Shown: piece by piece, positions 1 through 9,610 of the stretch
Layout of the letters: the number at the start of each line of letters is the position of its first letter
Position numbering within the stretch: position 1 is the first letter of the stretch
Assembly: GCA_003216725.1 (NCBI GenBank)
Contig: QCIL01000005.1
Coordinates: forward strand, 1-64,000
Direction: 5' to 3'
Origin: Prochlorococcus sp. AG-402-L18
GTDB taxonomy: Bacteria; Cyanobacteriota; Cyanobacteriia; PCC-6307; Cyanobiaceae
DNA: 64,000 nucleotides
Position numbers and translations under genes: made by a program
Notes under the pieces: model-generated
Database searches by the model: none
Told to the model about the DNA's origin: nothing
The model's input: the letters and a program-made list of their open reading frames with translations, nothing else

Positions 1-683
1 AACTTTATATTTTTTATTTTTGAGTATTCTTTAAAACCTAACCAATAAGCAGTTATATTTCCTGCATTTCCCATAGGGATGCAAAGCCAATCAGGAGCAA
101 TTCCTAAGTCATCTACTATTTCAAATGCAGCAGTTTTTTGTCCTTGTATTCGATATGGGTTAACAGAATTTACGAGATCTATTGGATATTCTGAAGATAA
201 ATCCCTTACAATCTCTAGTGCTTTATCAAAATTGCCTTTAATAGATATTATTTCTGCTCCATACATTAATGCTTGTGCAAGCTTTCCTTGAGCTACAAAG
301 CCATCAGGAATTAAAACGTATGACTTCAAACCTCCACGAGATGCATAAGCAGCAGCGGCAGCAGATGTGTTCCCAGTACTTGCGCAAATTACTGCTTCAC
401 TACCCTCTTCTTTTGCTTTGCTTATCGCCATGGTCATCCCCCTATCTTTGAAAGAGCCAGTGGGATTTAAACCGTCATATTTTAAATATACATTACAATC
501 ATTGCCAATTAGTTCACTTATTGATTGACTAAAAATAAGAGGGGTATTACCTTCGTTAAGTGAAACAATTGGTGTTTTAGAAGATACAGGTAAATATTGT
601 TTATAAGCATTTATTAATCCAGGCCATCTTTTTTTTCTATAATTAATGTGGATCTTATTTTTGATTTTATTTAGTAAGAACAT
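1..683 (-). CDS. thrC: Threonine synthase, 3' part cut off by window edge
   Basis: PLP-dependent enzyme that converts O-phosphohomoserine to threonine and phosphate, the last step of threonine synthesis in the cytosol. From the ATG at 683 the frame stays open to base 1, giving 227 of the usual roughly 360 residues. The PLP lysine lies in [11 protein letters not shown] (K79), the N-terminal substrate segment reads EGNTPLI (44-50), and the cofactor phosphate loop GNAGN is near residue 205. It lies 2 bases downstream of the DUF1400 gene on the same strand and is probably co-transcribed with it. The family assignment is firm; only the C-terminus is unseen. Confidence 0.93.
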   Translation of the reverse strand, partial: MFLLNKIKNKIHINYRKKRWPGLINAYKQYLPVSSKTPIVSLNEGNTPLIFSQSISELIGNDCNVYLKYDGLNPTGSFKDRGMTMAISKAKEEGSEAVICASTGNTSAAAAAYASRGGLKSYVLIPDGFVAQGKLAQALMYGAEIISIKGNFDKALEIVRDLSSEYPIDLVNSVNPYRIQGQKTAAFEIVDDLGIAPDWLCIPMGNAGNITAYWLGFKEYSKIKNIK

Positions 684-685
684 AA

Positions 686-1258
686 TTAATTGCTTTTAAA
701 TTTTTTCAATGGAGATTTAGTAAAGAATTCTAATAATTCAGAAATAGATTCTACTTTATTCATAATTTTACTTAACGCATTTACATCTAAAATAACAGTC
801 TGTGTAGGATAACTTTTGAAGAACTTTATTAGATTTATTTTTCCATCACCTAAATTTAATCCTTGTATTACACTTGCTCTTAAAGCTAGTGTGCCAGTTT
901 TTACGTCTCTTGCAACCGGTGGATGTATTATTGACGAAAGTCTTATTAAAAAAACGTTTCCTATTTCTGAGTAAACTAATTTGTTAGCAATAGTTATTGG
1001 TATATCAAAGTTTTTATTTAATATTGAACGAATTTTTTTATCTGATGATCCAGTTGCATTTAAAATTCTTCTGAGATCATCAGTAGCATAGCCACTTTCA
1101 GAAAAAATTTTTAAAGAATCTACTGTAACAGTTCTAGAAAAAATCCCATAAATTATTTTGATATTTTCAGCAGAATTAACTTTAGGAATATTAAAAAAAA
1201 GGGTATTACTGATAAATAATAAAAAAATTTTTGTAATGAAAAATTTATAAAATTTCAT
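686..1258 (-). CDS. DUF1400-type exported protein
   Basis: Short exported or lipid-facing protein of unknown function, 190 residues. Residues 1-30 form a signal peptide: basic start, hydrophobic core, and a likely cleavage after VNSA. Residues 30-130 resemble the cyanobacterial DUF1400 domain, which is often found at the N-terminus of alpha/beta hydrolases: a [13 protein letters not shown] start, then helical pairs ending in [12 protein letters not shown] and [11 protein letters not shown]. No hydrolase catalytic domain follows, so it is either a free-standing DUF1400 protein or a lineage-trimmed one. It begins 1 base after the ABC1 kinase stop and precedes thrC by 2 bases, so an operon of kinase, this gene and thrC is likely. 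Confidence 0.75.
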   Translation of the reverse strand: MKFYKFFITKIFLLFISNTLFFNIPKVNSAENIKIIYGIFSRTVTVDSLKIFSESGYATDDLRRILNATGSSDKKIRSILNKNFDIPITIANKLVYSEIGNVFLIRLSSIIHPPVARDVKTGTLALRASVIQGLNLGDGKINLIKFFKSYPTQTVILDVNALSKIMNKVESISELLEFFTKSPLKKFKSN

Positions 1259-1259
1259 T

Positions 1260-3116
1260 TTAAATGCTTGCGCCTGCAGCTATTTTTACAAGTCTAACAA
1301 CACCTTTTTCTGTTACATTTTTTGCTATTTTGAAGCTCATTTCCTTTGTATAAGGTTCATTGATGAGCCTTGGTAATTTTTTTATAAATATATCAATAGA
1401 GTAACCAGGAACTTTTTGGATAACTTTAAAAAAGTTTCTAAAAGGCTCTATGTTTAAAATTAATTCATTAAAACTAGAATAACTTCTATTTGTACTTAAT
1501 TTAATTGATTGAGGGAGATAATTATTAATACCTTTAAGTAAACTTAAACTAATTAAATCTATTTGATTAGTTAATCCTTCTACAATTTCATTTCTAAGAA
1601 ACCCACCTCTTGGTGAAAATAAGAGATTTATTACTTCATCAAGTAGTTTTTCTAAATTCAGGTCGGTTTGTTTTGCAGCATTTGATAATAAATCTTCTAG
1701 ACGATCCCATTTAAATTTTTTATTATCAAAGAGCATTTCTTTTAAACTTTCCCTTAATTGAGGATCAGGATCTTCCATTAATCTTCGTGCAAAATATGGA
1801 TATGCAGCACCCAGTATTTTAAAATTTTCATCTACGCTTAAGGCGATTCCCTCTAAGGTCAGAAGCGATCTAATAATTAGTGCGTAATATGGAGGTAATT
1901 TAAAAGGAAATTTGTACATAACGCCAGACATATCATCAGTTACACTTTTAAAATCCATTTTTGAAACTCCTAACTCTATTGCATTTACAAAAACATCTTG
2001 AAAAGCAGGAACTATTGGTTCTAGATTAACTTCTTCTGAGAGAAAACCTAATTTAACAAAATCGTGTGACAATTTATCAAAGTTTTTATTTACGAGATGA
2101 ACTACAGCTTGTATTAAACCTGATCTAGATTCTCTAGAAACTTCACTCATCATACCAAAATCTAAATAGCATAATCGTCCGTCTTCTAAAGCTAATAAGT
2201 TTCCTGGATGCGGATCGGCATGAAAAAAACCATGTTCTAGTAATTGCTCTAAACTACATTGAACACCAATTTTTATCATTTCATCTGGATCAATTCCTAA
2301 CTTTTTCACTTCTTCAAGATTTGTAAGTTTTGTTCCATCTATCCACTCCATTGTCAAAACTCTACGCGAAGTAATTTCTCTATAAATTTTAGGAACAGCA
2401 ATTTTAGAATTATGTGAGTGCATTTCTCTAAATTTTTCAGCATTATCAGCTTCGTTTAAATAATCCATCTCTTCAAAAACCCTTTTTCCTAGCTCATCAA
2501 TCAAAGCTACAAGGTCGCTCCTTATAAGTCCAATATTATTTTTTAACCAGTAAGCTATGTTTCTAACGATATATAGATCAAGAGTAATTTGTTCTCTTAA
2601 TCCTGGTCTTTGGACTTTTACTGCTACGATTTCTTGGTTTTTTAAAACAGCTTTATGAACTTGACCTAACGATGCTGCAGAAATCGGTTCTTTATCAATT
2701 GATAAGAATATTTTATCTATTGTATTGCTTAAATCTTCTTCTATTAATTCCATAGCTTTATCACCATCAAACCCTGGTAATTGATCTTGCAGTTCAGACA
2801 GCTCTTCAAGTAGAACTGTAGGAATGATATCAGGTCTTGTTGATAGCGCTTGACCTGCTTTTACAAATGCAGGACCTAGATCAACTAATAAATTTGTTAA
2901 TTGCTTAGATCTATATATAGCTTGCTTTTTATTTTTCAGCTTCCCAGTTAATTTATCCCACCCAACTGAAATTATGTAAACAAATATTGGTATAAGAGTT
3001 TGCCAAAGTCTTTTAAACAGTCTTTTTGGATTTTTCTTATAAATTTTAGAAATTGTGTCTGGATTATATTCAAGTAATCCTGACGCTTCAATAAAATCGG
3101 TATATTCTTCATTCAT
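1260..3116 (-). CDS. ABC1/UbiB/AarF-family atypical protein kinase
   Basis: Member of the ABC1K (ADCK/UbiB) family, which in cyanobacteria and plastids is linked to prenylquinone metabolism. Seen: the family KxGQ motif at 86-89 (VKAGQALSTRP), the alanine-rich ATP loop SAASLGQVHKAV at about 146-157, the catalytic-loop equivalent HADPHPGN at 299-306 and the metal-binding DFG at 319-321. Residues 40-52 are hydrophobic. The length of 618 is typical for cyanobacterial members with a C-terminal extension. It is divergent from recN across a short gap and leads the minus-strand cluster with the DUF1400 gene and thrC. The substrate cannot be told from sequence. Confidence 0.92.
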   Translation of the reverse strand: MNEEYTDFIEASGLLEYNPDTISKIYKKNPKRLFKRLWQTLIPIFVYIISVGWDKLTGKLKNKKQAIYRSKQLTNLLVDLGPAFVKAGQALSTRPDIIPTVLLEELSELQDQLPGFDGDKAMELIEEDLSNTIDKIFLSIDKEPISAASLGQVHKAVLKNQEIVAVKVQRPGLREQITLDLYIVRNIAYWLKNNIGLIRSDLVALIDELGKRVFEEMDYLNEADNAEKFREMHSHNSKIAVPKIYREITSRRVLTMEWIDGTKLTNLEEVKKLGIDPDEMIKIGVQCSLEQLLEHGFFHADPHPGNLLALEDGRLCYLDFGMMSEVSRESRSGLIQAVVHLVNKNFDKLSHDFVKLGFLSEEVNLEPIVPAFQDVFVNAIELGVSKMDFKSVTDDMSGVMYKFPFKLPPYYALIIRSLLTLEGIALSVDENFKILGAAYPYFARRLMEDPDPQLRESLKEMLFDNKKFKWDRLEDLLSNAAKQTDLNLEKLLDEVINLLFSPRGGFLRNEIVEGLTNQIDLISLSLLKGINNYLPQSIKLSTNRSYSSFNELILNIEPFRNFFKVIQKVPGYSIDIFIKKLPRLINEPYTKEMSFKIAKNVTEKGVVRLVKIAAGASI

Positions 3117-3150
3117 AACTATATTAGTTCAAACCCTTTTATTTTAATTA

Positions 3151-3158
3151 AAAAGGAG
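3151..3158 (+). promoter_or_regulatory. Shine-Dalgarno-like AAAAGGAG before recN
   Basis: The sequence AAAAGGAG lies 9 bases before a TTG at 3168 and 27 bases before the ATG at 3186, both in the recN frame. Spacing favours TTG, while alignment with the usual RecN N-terminus (M-L-x-x-L-x-L-x-N-I-A-L-I-E) favours ATG. The site therefore bears directly on which start is used. Confidence 0.4.
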
Positions 3159-3185
3159 TTAATTTTTTTGTATGAAAGATTTATC

Positions 3186-4862
3186 ATGTTAATACACTTA
3201 AGATTAAAAAACATTGCCTTAATAGAGATTATAGAAATTAATTTTGAAAAAGGTTTGAATATTTTTACAGGAGATTCTGGTTCAGGAAAGTCACTGATTT
3301 TAGATTCTTTAAATGTTTTATTTGGTGGAACTAATATACCTATAAAGCACTTAATTCGTCCAGGAAAAGATGATTGTTTAATCGAGGCAAAATTTGCTGT
3401 ATCTTCAATCGTAAAAGATTGGCTTTTTAAAAATGGCTTTAAAATAAAATCAAATGAAATTTTTTTATCGAGACATTCATACAAAAAATGTCAAAAAATA
3501 ATTTCAAAATTTATGGTAAATAATGAATCCATAAGTAAAAAGCTTTTGGGAGAACTAGGTGTTTTTTTAGTTGATTTTGCCGGTCAATCTGATAGTTTTT
3601 TGTTTGATTCTCTTGATTATAGAAGAAAAATAATTGACGATCTTGGTTCTGAAGAATTAATAACTGTTAATAATGATATTAAAAATTATTGGGAAGAATT
3701 TGAGATGTTGCAAAAACGAAGAATAGAAAAGTTCCAAGTTTTTAAGAATAAAGAAGAGAATAATTTTGCTCTCAAAAAAATGTTTAATATTTTGCAAAAA
3801 GCTAATTTAGATGATGATCAAGAAATAACAAAGCTTAAAGCAAAAGAATTTATTCTTTCTAACAACTTCGAAATAAAAAATGCTATACAGCTTTCACTCA
3901 ATAATTTAAATCATACTAAAAATGATGTTCCTTCTGTAAGTTCCTTAATAGCTGAATCAATTAAACACTTAAATAAAATTGTTCAATTTGATATTAAAGT
4001 TGAAGTTTTAAGGGATAATTTGGTAAATATCCAAAATGATTTAGAAAATTTACATTTTGATTTGAATAAATATTTAGATGCAGTTGGGAATGAGGATTCA
4101 ATTTTAGAAGAAGTTCAAAATAGATTATTTTATTTACAAAATCTGGAGAGAACTTTTTCATTAGAACTTCCAGAATTAATTCAAAAAAGAGAAGAACTGA
4201 GAACCTTTGTCGATAATACAAATGATGAAGAGATAAAGAATCTTGATTTTCAAATCAATAATTTACGAATTATTTTGGAAGATCTTTTTCAAACTCAGTC
4301 TTCCTTGAGGAGAGAAACTGCTAATCAACTTCAGGAATCTGTATCCAAAATTTTAAAAAACTTAGGATTAGAGAATTCAACTTTCATTATAGATTTTAAT
4401 AAGGTCAAGCCCTCTGCTGAAGGTGTTGACAATATAAATTTCCTTTTTTCTGCTAATCCTGATCAAAATTTAGCACCTCTTTCTAAAGTTATATCAGGTG
4501 GAGAAATGTCAAGATTTTTGTTAGCCATAAAGTCTTGCATTTCAAAAAAATCAGAAACTTTTTTCTTAGATGAACTTGATAATGGGTTAAGCGGCAAATC
4601 CTTGCTTTCTCTTGTTGAATTAATAAAAATTATTGGAAAAAAACGACAAGTTTTGTGTATTACTCATCAGCCTTTTCTGGCCGCAAATGCAACAGTCCAC
4701 TATAAAGTAAAGAAAAATGTTGTTAATGGAATGACTTTTACATCTGTAGCAAAACTTAGTTCAAAAACAGAAAGGCAAAACGAATTAATAGAGCTTATAG
4801 GTGGCGGTTTTTCTGATGCAAAGAATTATGCATCTTCATTATTAGAAAGAACAGCCGCATAA
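3186..4862 (+). CDS. recN: DNA repair protein RecN
   Basis: SMC-like ATPase of recombinational double-strand break repair. Walker A is GDSGSGKS (29-36). The C-terminal half carries the ABC signature ISGGEMSRF followed by Walker B FFLDELDNGLSG and a switch histidine in ITHQPFLA; a long helical coiled-coil region lies between the two halves. At 558 residues it matches the family (about 550). The start chosen is ATG 3186, which gives the usual MLIHLRLKNIALIE beginning. A TTG at 3168 with a better-placed ribosome site would add six residues. It is followed by uvrA on the same strand after about 50 bases, making a repair gene pair. Confidence 0.95.
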   Translation: MLIHLRLKNIALIEIIEINFEKGLNIFTGDSGSGKSLILDSLNVLFGGTNIPIKHLIRPGKDDCLIEAKFAVSSIVKDWLFKNGFKIKSNEIFLSRHSYKKCQKIISKFMVNNESISKKLLGELGVFLVDFAGQSDSFLFDSLDYRRKIIDDLGSEELITVNNDIKNYWEEFEMLQKRRIEKFQVFKNKEENNFALKKMFNILQKANLDDDQEITKLKAKEFILSNNFEIKNAIQLSLNNLNHTKNDVPSVSSLIAESIKHLNKIVQFDIKVEVLRDNLVNIQNDLENLHFDLNKYLDAVGNEDSILEEVQNRLFYLQNLERTFSLELPELIQKREELRTFVDNTNDEEIKNLDFQINNLRIILEDLFQTQSSLRRETANQLQESVSKILKNLGLENSTFIIDFNKVKPSAEGVDNINFLFSANPDQNLAPLSKVISGGEMSRFLLAIKSCISKKSETFFLDELDNGLSGKSLLSLVELIKIIGKKRQVLCITHQPFLAANATVHYKVKKNVVNGMTFTSVAKLSSKTERQNELIELIGGGFSDAKNYASSLLERTAA

Positions 4863-4878
4863 AAAGAAAAAATTTTAT

Positions 4879-4884
4879 TATAAT
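4879..4884 (+). promoter_or_regulatory. Candidate -10 box for uvrA
   Basis: A perfect TATAAT, followed by GTAGG, lies 31 bases before the uvrA ATG in the recN-uvrA gap. No convincing -35 hexamer is seen 16-18 bases upstream. I infer that uvrA may have its own promoter in addition to read-through from recN. Confidence 0.35.
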
Positions 4885-4915
4885 GTAGGTTCTTTAAATC
4901 ATATTCGATTTAAAT

Positions 4916-7816
4916 ATGTTAAAAAATAATATTCATTCTAATGAGAGTAATTCAATAAAAATTAGAGGGGCTCGTCAGCATAATTTAAAAAATGTTGATC
5001 TTACTCTCCCTAGGAATAAATTTATTGTTTTTACTGGAGTTAGCGGTAGTGGTAAGAGTTCTTTAGCTTTTGATACCATTTTTGCTGAAGGTCAAAGAAG
5101 ATATGTAGAGAGTTTGTCTGCCTATGCAAGACAATTTTTAGGGCAAGTAGATAAACCAGATGTTGATAATATTGAAGGTTTATCACCAGCAATTTCAATA
5201 GATCAAAAATCAACAAGTCATAATCCTAGATCAACTGTTGGAACAGTCACTGAGATACAAGATTATTTAAGATTATTATTTGGCAGAGCTGGCGAACCTC
5301 ATTGTCATCATTGTGGCGTTCCAATTGCTCCTCAAACCATTGATGAAATGGTCGACCAAATCTTACTGTTACCTGAGGGAACTAGGTACCAACTTCTGGC
5401 CCCTGTAGTAAGAGGTAAAAAAGGCACACATTCAAAATTAATTAGTGGATTGGCAGCGGAAGGGTTTGCTCGTGTAAGAATTAATGGAGAAGTTAGAGAA
5501 TTATCAGATAATATTGAATTAGATAAAAATCATATTCATAATATAGAAGTCGTAGTTGATCGTTTAATATCTAGAGAAGGAATTCAAGAAAGGTTGAATG
5601 ACTCTCTTCAAACTTGCCTAAAAAGAGGCGATGGCCTTGCAATTGTTGAAGTTGTTCCCAAAAAAGGCGAATCCCTGCCAGAAAATATAGAGAGAGAAAA
5701 GTTATATTCTGAAAATTATGCTTGTCCAATTCATGGTTCGATTGTTGATGAATTATCTCCTAGATTATTTTCTTTTAATAGTCCATATGGTGCATGTCAA
5801 GACTGTCATGGGATTGGGTTTTTAAAGAAATTTACTGCAGATAGAGTAATTCCTGATACTTCCTTGCCTGTTTATGCTGCGATTGCTCCTTGGAGTGAGA
5901 AAGATAATACTTATTATTTTTCATTACTTTACTCAGTTGGCCAAGCTTATGGTTTTGAATTAAAAACCCGATGGAAAGATTTAACTGATTTACAAAAAAG
6001 TGTTCTATTAACAGGATCTGATAAACCAATAGTTATACAAGCAGACAGTCGTTTTAAATCAGGTAGTGGTTTTGAAAGGCCTTTTGAAGGAATTTTGCCA
6101 ATATTAGAAAGGCAATTAAGCGAAGCCAATGGAGAGTCAGTTAGACAAAAACTTGAAAAGTACTTAGATTTAGTTCCATGTAAAACATGTTCTGGTAAGA
6201 GATTAAGACCAGAAGCATTGGCTGTTAAAGTTGGGCCTTACAGCATTACAGATTTAACATCTATTAGCGTTGTAGAAACTTTATCTCATATTGAGAACAT
6301 AATGGGATTAAGTAAAGATCTTAAAAAACAGATTTCTTTATCTGAAAAGCAAAAGCAAATTGGTGAATTAGTCTTAAAAGAAATTCAATTACGTTTAAAA
6401 TTTCTTATCAACGTAGGTTTAGATTATTTAACATTGGATAGACCTGCAATGACTTTATCAGGTGGTGAAGCTCAGCGTATTAGACTCGCAACGCAAATTG
6501 GAGCTGGATTAACAGGTGTTTTGTATGTTTTAGACGAACCAAGTATTGGTCTCCATCAGAGAGATAATGATAGATTACTTGAAACTTTAAAAAGTCTCAG
6601 AGATCTAGGAAATACTCTAGTAGTTGTTGAACACGATGAAGATACTATGAAATCCGCTGATTATTTGGTGGATATTGGACCGGGAGCTGGAGTCTATGGA
6701 GGAGAAATTATTGCAAAAGGAACATTTGATGATGTTTTGAAATCAGAAAAGTCTTTAACTGGAGCTTATTTGAGTGGTAGAAAATCAATACCCACACCTA
6801 AAGAAAGGCGATCTGCAGTTAAAAAAAGTTTAATATTAAATAATTGTATTAAAAATAATTTAAAGAATATATCTGTGGAGTTTCCTCTAGGTAGGCTTGT
6901 ATCCATAACAGGAGTAAGTGGTAGCGGAAAAAGTACATTGGTTAATGAATTATTGCATCCTGCTCTTTGTCATTCTCTTGGATTAAAAGTTCCTTTTCCT
7001 AAAGGCGTTAAAGAATTAAAAGGAATAAAAGCTATAGATAAGGTTATTGTTATTGATCAGTCGCCAATTGGGAGAACTCCTAGATCAAACCCTGCGACTT
7101 ATACAGGAGCTTTTGACCCCATTAGGCAAATATTTACTGCAACAGTTGAAGCCAAAGCTAGAGGCTACCAAGCTGGCCAGTTTAGTTTTAATGTCAAAGG
7201 AGGGAGATGCGAAGCTTGTAAAGGTCAAGGAGTTAATGTCATAGAAATGAATTTTTTGCCTGATGTATACGTGCAGTGCGAAGTATGTAAAGGTGCTCGT
7301 TTTAATCGTGAAACACTTCAGGTCAAGTATAAAGGGTTTAATATTTCTGATGTTTTGGAAATGACTGTCGAACAAGCAGCTGAAGTTTTTTCTGCTATTC
7401 CACAAGCTGCTGAAAGATTATCGACTCTGGTAGATGTAGGACTTGGTTATGTAAAAATGGGCCAACCTGCACCTACACTATCTGGTGGAGAGGCGCAAAG
7501 AGTAAAATTAGCAACTGAGCTATCAAAAAGAGCCACTGGAAAAACATTATATTTAATCGATGAACCAACAACTGGTTTAAGTTTTTATGATGTTCATAAA
7601 TTAATGGATGTTATACAACGCTTGGTAGATAAAGGCAATTCAGTGATTGTTATTGAGCATAATTTAGATGTTATTAGATGTTCTGATTGGATAATTGATC
7701 TGGGGCCTGATGGTGGTGATAAGGGAGGAGAGATAATCGTGGAGGGAACGCCCGAAACAGTGGCTATGAACACTAAAAGTTATACAGCGAAATATTTAAA
7801 AAAAGCACTTAATTAA
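4916..7816 (+). CDS. uvrA: Excinuclease ABC subunit A (UvrA)
   Basis: Damage-recognition ATPase of nucleotide excision repair, acting as a dimer with UvrB. Two ABC modules are visible: Walker A GVSGSGKSS at 41-49 and GVSGSGKST near residue 665, each with its signature (LSGGEAQRIRLA and LSGGEAQRVKLA) and Walker B (VLDEPSIGL and LIDEPTTGL). Zinc-finger cysteine pairs are present in both halves (CHHCG; CPIHG with CQDCHG; CEACKG with CEVCKG). At 966 residues it is slightly longer than E. coli UvrA (940). It has its own -10-like box upstream. Confidence 0.98.
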   Translation: MLKNNIHSNESNSIKIRGARQHNLKNVDLTLPRNKFIVFTGVSGSGKSSLAFDTIFAEGQRRYVESLSAYARQFLGQVDKPDVDNIEGLSPAISIDQKSTSHNPRSTVGTVTEIQDYLRLLFGRAGEPHCHHCGVPIAPQTIDEMVDQILLLPEGTRYQLLAPVVRGKKGTHSKLISGLAAEGFARVRINGEVRELSDNIELDKNHIHNIEVVVDRLISREGIQERLNDSLQTCLKRGDGLAIVEVVPKKGESLPENIEREKLYSENYACPIHGSIVDELSPRLFSFNSPYGACQDCHGIGFLKKFTADRVIPDTSLPVYAAIAPWSEKDNTYYFSLLYSVGQAYGFELKTRWKDLTDLQKSVLLTGSDKPIVIQADSRFKSGSGFERPFEGILPILERQLSEANGESVRQKLEKYLDLVPCKTCSGKRLRPEALAVKVGPYSITDLTSISVVETLSHIENIMGLSKDLKKQISLSEKQKQIGELVLKEIQLRLKFLINVGLDYLTLDRPAMTLSGGEAQRIRLATQIGAGLTGVLYVLDEPSIGLHQRDNDRLLETLKSLRDLGNTLVVVEHDEDTMKSADYLVDIGPGAGVYGGEIIAKGTFDDVLKSEKSLTGAYLSGRKSIPTPKERRSAVKKSLILNNCIKNNLKNISVEFPLGRLVSITGVSGSGKSTLVNELLHPALCHSLGLKVPFPKGVKELKGIKAIDKVIVIDQSPIGRTPRSNPATYTGAFDPIRQIFTATVEAKARGYQAGQFSFNVKGGRCEACKGQGVNVIEMNFLPDVYVQCEVCKGARFNRETLQVKYKGFNISDVLEMTVEQAAEVFSAIPQAAERLSTLVDVGLGYVKMGQPAPTLSGGEAQRVKLATELSKRATGKTLYLIDEPTTGLSFYDVHKLMDVIQRLVDKGNSVIVIEHNLDVIRCSDWIIDLGPDGGDKGGEIIVEGTPETVAMNTKSYTAKYLKKALN

Positions 7817-7907
7817 ATTCTTTTCTTGTAGTATTTCTTCGTATTTATTATTGAACTAATAATATTAATTCTCTTGTAAAGCATTTAATTGCAATAGTTT
7901 TCATTTT

Positions 7908-7937
7908 TTGACCTCTTAATATTTCATAAATTATAAT
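7908..7937 (+). promoter_or_regulatory. Sigma70-type promoter for sucrose-phosphate synthase gene
   Basis: TTGACC at 7908-7913 and a perfect TATAAT at 7932-7937 are separated by 18 bases, in the 190-base gap between uvrA and the glycosyltransferase gene. Transcription would begin near 7944, leaving a leader of about 64 bases before the ATG at 8008. It is one of the better promoter matches in the window. Confidence 0.55.
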
Positions 7938-8007
7938 TTTTTCTTAATATTTCAGCTTGTTTTCTATATTAAATCTATTAACAGTTTTAGTCTTCAATGC
8001 ATTGTCG

Positions 8008-9390
8008 ATGAGTTTACGATTTCTACATTTACATTTGCATGGTTTAATACGGTCCAGAAATTTAGAGTTGGGTAGAGATTCAGATACAGGAGGACAAACT
8101 CAATATGTTTTAGAATTAGTAAAAAGCTTAGCCAATACTTCGGAGGTGGATCAAGTTGATTTAGTTACTCGTTCTATTAATGATCCTAAAATACATAATG
8201 ATTATTCAAAAAAAGAGGAATTTATAGAACCTGGTGCTAGGATTCTTAGATTTACATTTGGGCCTGATAAATATTTAAGAAAAGAATTACTTTGGCCGTA
8301 TTTGGATGAATTAATAAATAATTTAATTTCCTATTATCAAAAGCCTGAAAATAAGCCAACATGGATTCACGCACATTACGCTGATGCAGGTTATGTAGGA
8401 GTTAAATTAAGTAAAGCTCTAAATATACCTTTAATCTTTACTGGGCACTCTTTAGGAAGAGAGAAACAAAGAAAATTACTTGATACTGGTTTAAGTGAAA
8501 ATCAAATTGAAAAGTTTTATCGTATTAGTAAGAGGATTAATGCAGAGGAGCAAGCTTTAAAACATGCTGATATTGTTATCACGAGCACTAAACAAGAATC
8601 TGTTTATCAATACTCTCAATATGAATCTTTTTCTAGTGAGAAGTCTAAAGTAATTTCTCCTGGAGTTGATCGTGTTAAATTCCATCATATTCATTCAACA
8701 ACCGAGACCTCTGAAATAGATAATATGCTTTTGCCTTTTTTAAAGGATTTAACAAAGCCTCCTCTTTTGGCTATTTCAAGAGCAGTAAGAAGAAAAAATA
8801 TTCCTTCTTTAGTTGAGGCGTTTGGGAGATCTGAAAAGTTAAAAAGAAAAACTAATTTAGTCTTAATTCTTGGCTGTAGAGAAAATATATCAAAATTGGA
8901 TTCTCAACAAATTCATGTTTTTAGACAAATTTTTGAAATGATTGATAAATATAATCTGTATGGAAAAGTTGCTTACCCTAAAAAACATATGCCATCAAAT
9001 ATTCCTGAATTATATAGGTGGGCTGCAAGCAGAGGTGGATTATTTGTTAATCCTGCCCTCACAGAGCCTTTTGGGTTAACTTTGCTTGAAGCATCTTCTT
9101 GTGGCTTGCCAATTATTTCGACTGATGATGGTGGCCCTCAAGAAATTCAATCTAAATGTCAAAATGGCTTATTATTTGATGCCTCAGATGTTAATAAATT
9201 AAAAATTGAACTTGAAAGAGGTATTTCAAATAATTCTTACTGGAAATTATGGAGTAGAAACGGTATCGAAGGAGTTCATAGGCACTTTAGTTGGGATTCA
9301 CATGTCAGAAATTATCTATCAATTTTGAATTATCAATACCAAAAATCTAATATGTTTTCTCATCATCTGGTATCAAGCAAAGTTGCTTGA
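8008..9390 (+). CDS. sps: Sucrose-phosphate synthase, glycosyltransferase domain only
   Basis: GT4-family retaining glycosyltransferase forming sucrose 6-phosphate from UDP- or ADP-glucose and fructose 6-phosphate; sucrose is a compatible solute in marine picocyanobacteria. SPS hallmarks: the N-terminal LELGRDSDTGGQTQYV, FTGHSLGREK, a KRINAEEQALKHAD block, SPGVDRVKF, and the C-terminal donor-site EPFGLTLLEA. The start is ATG 8008 (MSLRFLHLHLHG); an in-frame TTG at 7957 would add 17 residues that do not look coding. The protein is 460 residues and stops right after the GT-B fold. There is no HAD-type sucrose-phosphate phosphatase domain, which many cyanobacterial SPS proteins carry. Its 3' end overlaps the opposite-strand gene by 44 bases. 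Confidence 0.88.
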   Translation: MSLRFLHLHLHGLIRSRNLELGRDSDTGGQTQYVLELVKSLANTSEVDQVDLVTRSINDPKIHNDYSKKEEFIEPGARILRFTFGPDKYLRKELLWPYLDELINNLISYYQKPENKPTWIHAHYADAGYVGVKLSKALNIPLIFTGHSLGREKQRKLLDTGLSENQIEKFYRISKRINAEEQALKHADIVITSTKQESVYQYSQYESFSSEKSKVISPGVDRVKFHHIHSTTETSEIDNMLLPFLKDLTKPPLLAISRAVRRKNIPSLVEAFGRSEKLKRKTNLVLILGCRENISKLDSQQIHVFRQIFEMIDKYNLYGKVAYPKKHMPSNIPELYRWAASRGGLFVNPALTEPFGLTLLEASSCGLPIISTDDGGPQEIQSKCQNGLLFDASDVNKLKIELERGISNNSYWKLWSRNGIEGVHRHFSWDSHVRNYLSILNYQYQKSNMFSHHLVSSKVA

Positions 9391-9601
9391 ATGGTTTTTC
9401 TTCACTTATAAAACCCCATTGATCAAAAACTTTTGGGTCAGGATGAATGATTAATTGATTTTTTGATGTCTTTTTTAATTTAAATCCTTTTTCTGATAAT
9501 TTCTTCATTAACTTTGCTGTTTCTTCAAATCTTGAAGCCATAGCTTCTAGACTGAGACAATCACTTGTTAATCCATTATCTTTCCATGTAAAAAAACTCA
9601 T
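9347..9601 (-). CDS. Small conserved protein of unknown function, 84 aa
   Basis: I do not recognise a named family; the sequence looks like a small protein conserved in marine picocyanobacteria. It starts MSFFTWKDNGLTSD and has an amphipathic helix (SLEAMASRFEETAKLMKKL), then short strands and HPDPKVFDQWGF. There is no membrane segment or signal peptide. The gene lies 9 bases downstream of mraY's stop in the opposite reading order, that is between mraY (higher coordinates) and the convergent sucrose-phosphate synthase gene, whose last 44 bases it overlaps. A real gene is supported by its position, codon pattern and a clean ATG. Confidence 0.7.
   Translation of the reverse strand: MSFFTWKDNGLTSDCLSLEAMASRFEETAKLMKKLSEKGFKLKKTSKNQLIIHPDPKVFDQWGFISEEKPFKQLCLIPDDEKTY
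9373..9399 (+). terminator. Palindrome with T-run at end of sucrose-phosphate synthase gene
   Basis: TCAAGCAA-AG-TTGCTTGA (9373-9390) is a perfect 8+8 inverted repeat that contains the stop codon TGA as its last three bases. It is followed by ATGGTTTTTC. This fits a compact intrinsic terminator built into the final codons; it also lies inside the opposite-strand gene's 3' end. Confidence 0.45.
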
Positions 9602-9610
9602 TTTGAGGGT

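Noticed and set aside
3117-3185. LexA/SOS box for recN and uvrA
   Set aside because: No convincing cyanobacterial GTAC-type palindrome in the recN or uvrA upstream sequences; only weak half-sites.
3119-3484. Minus-strand ORF of 121 codons
   Set aside because: Lies antisense within recN, which has full ATPase motifs; no family resemblance and an unlikely composition.
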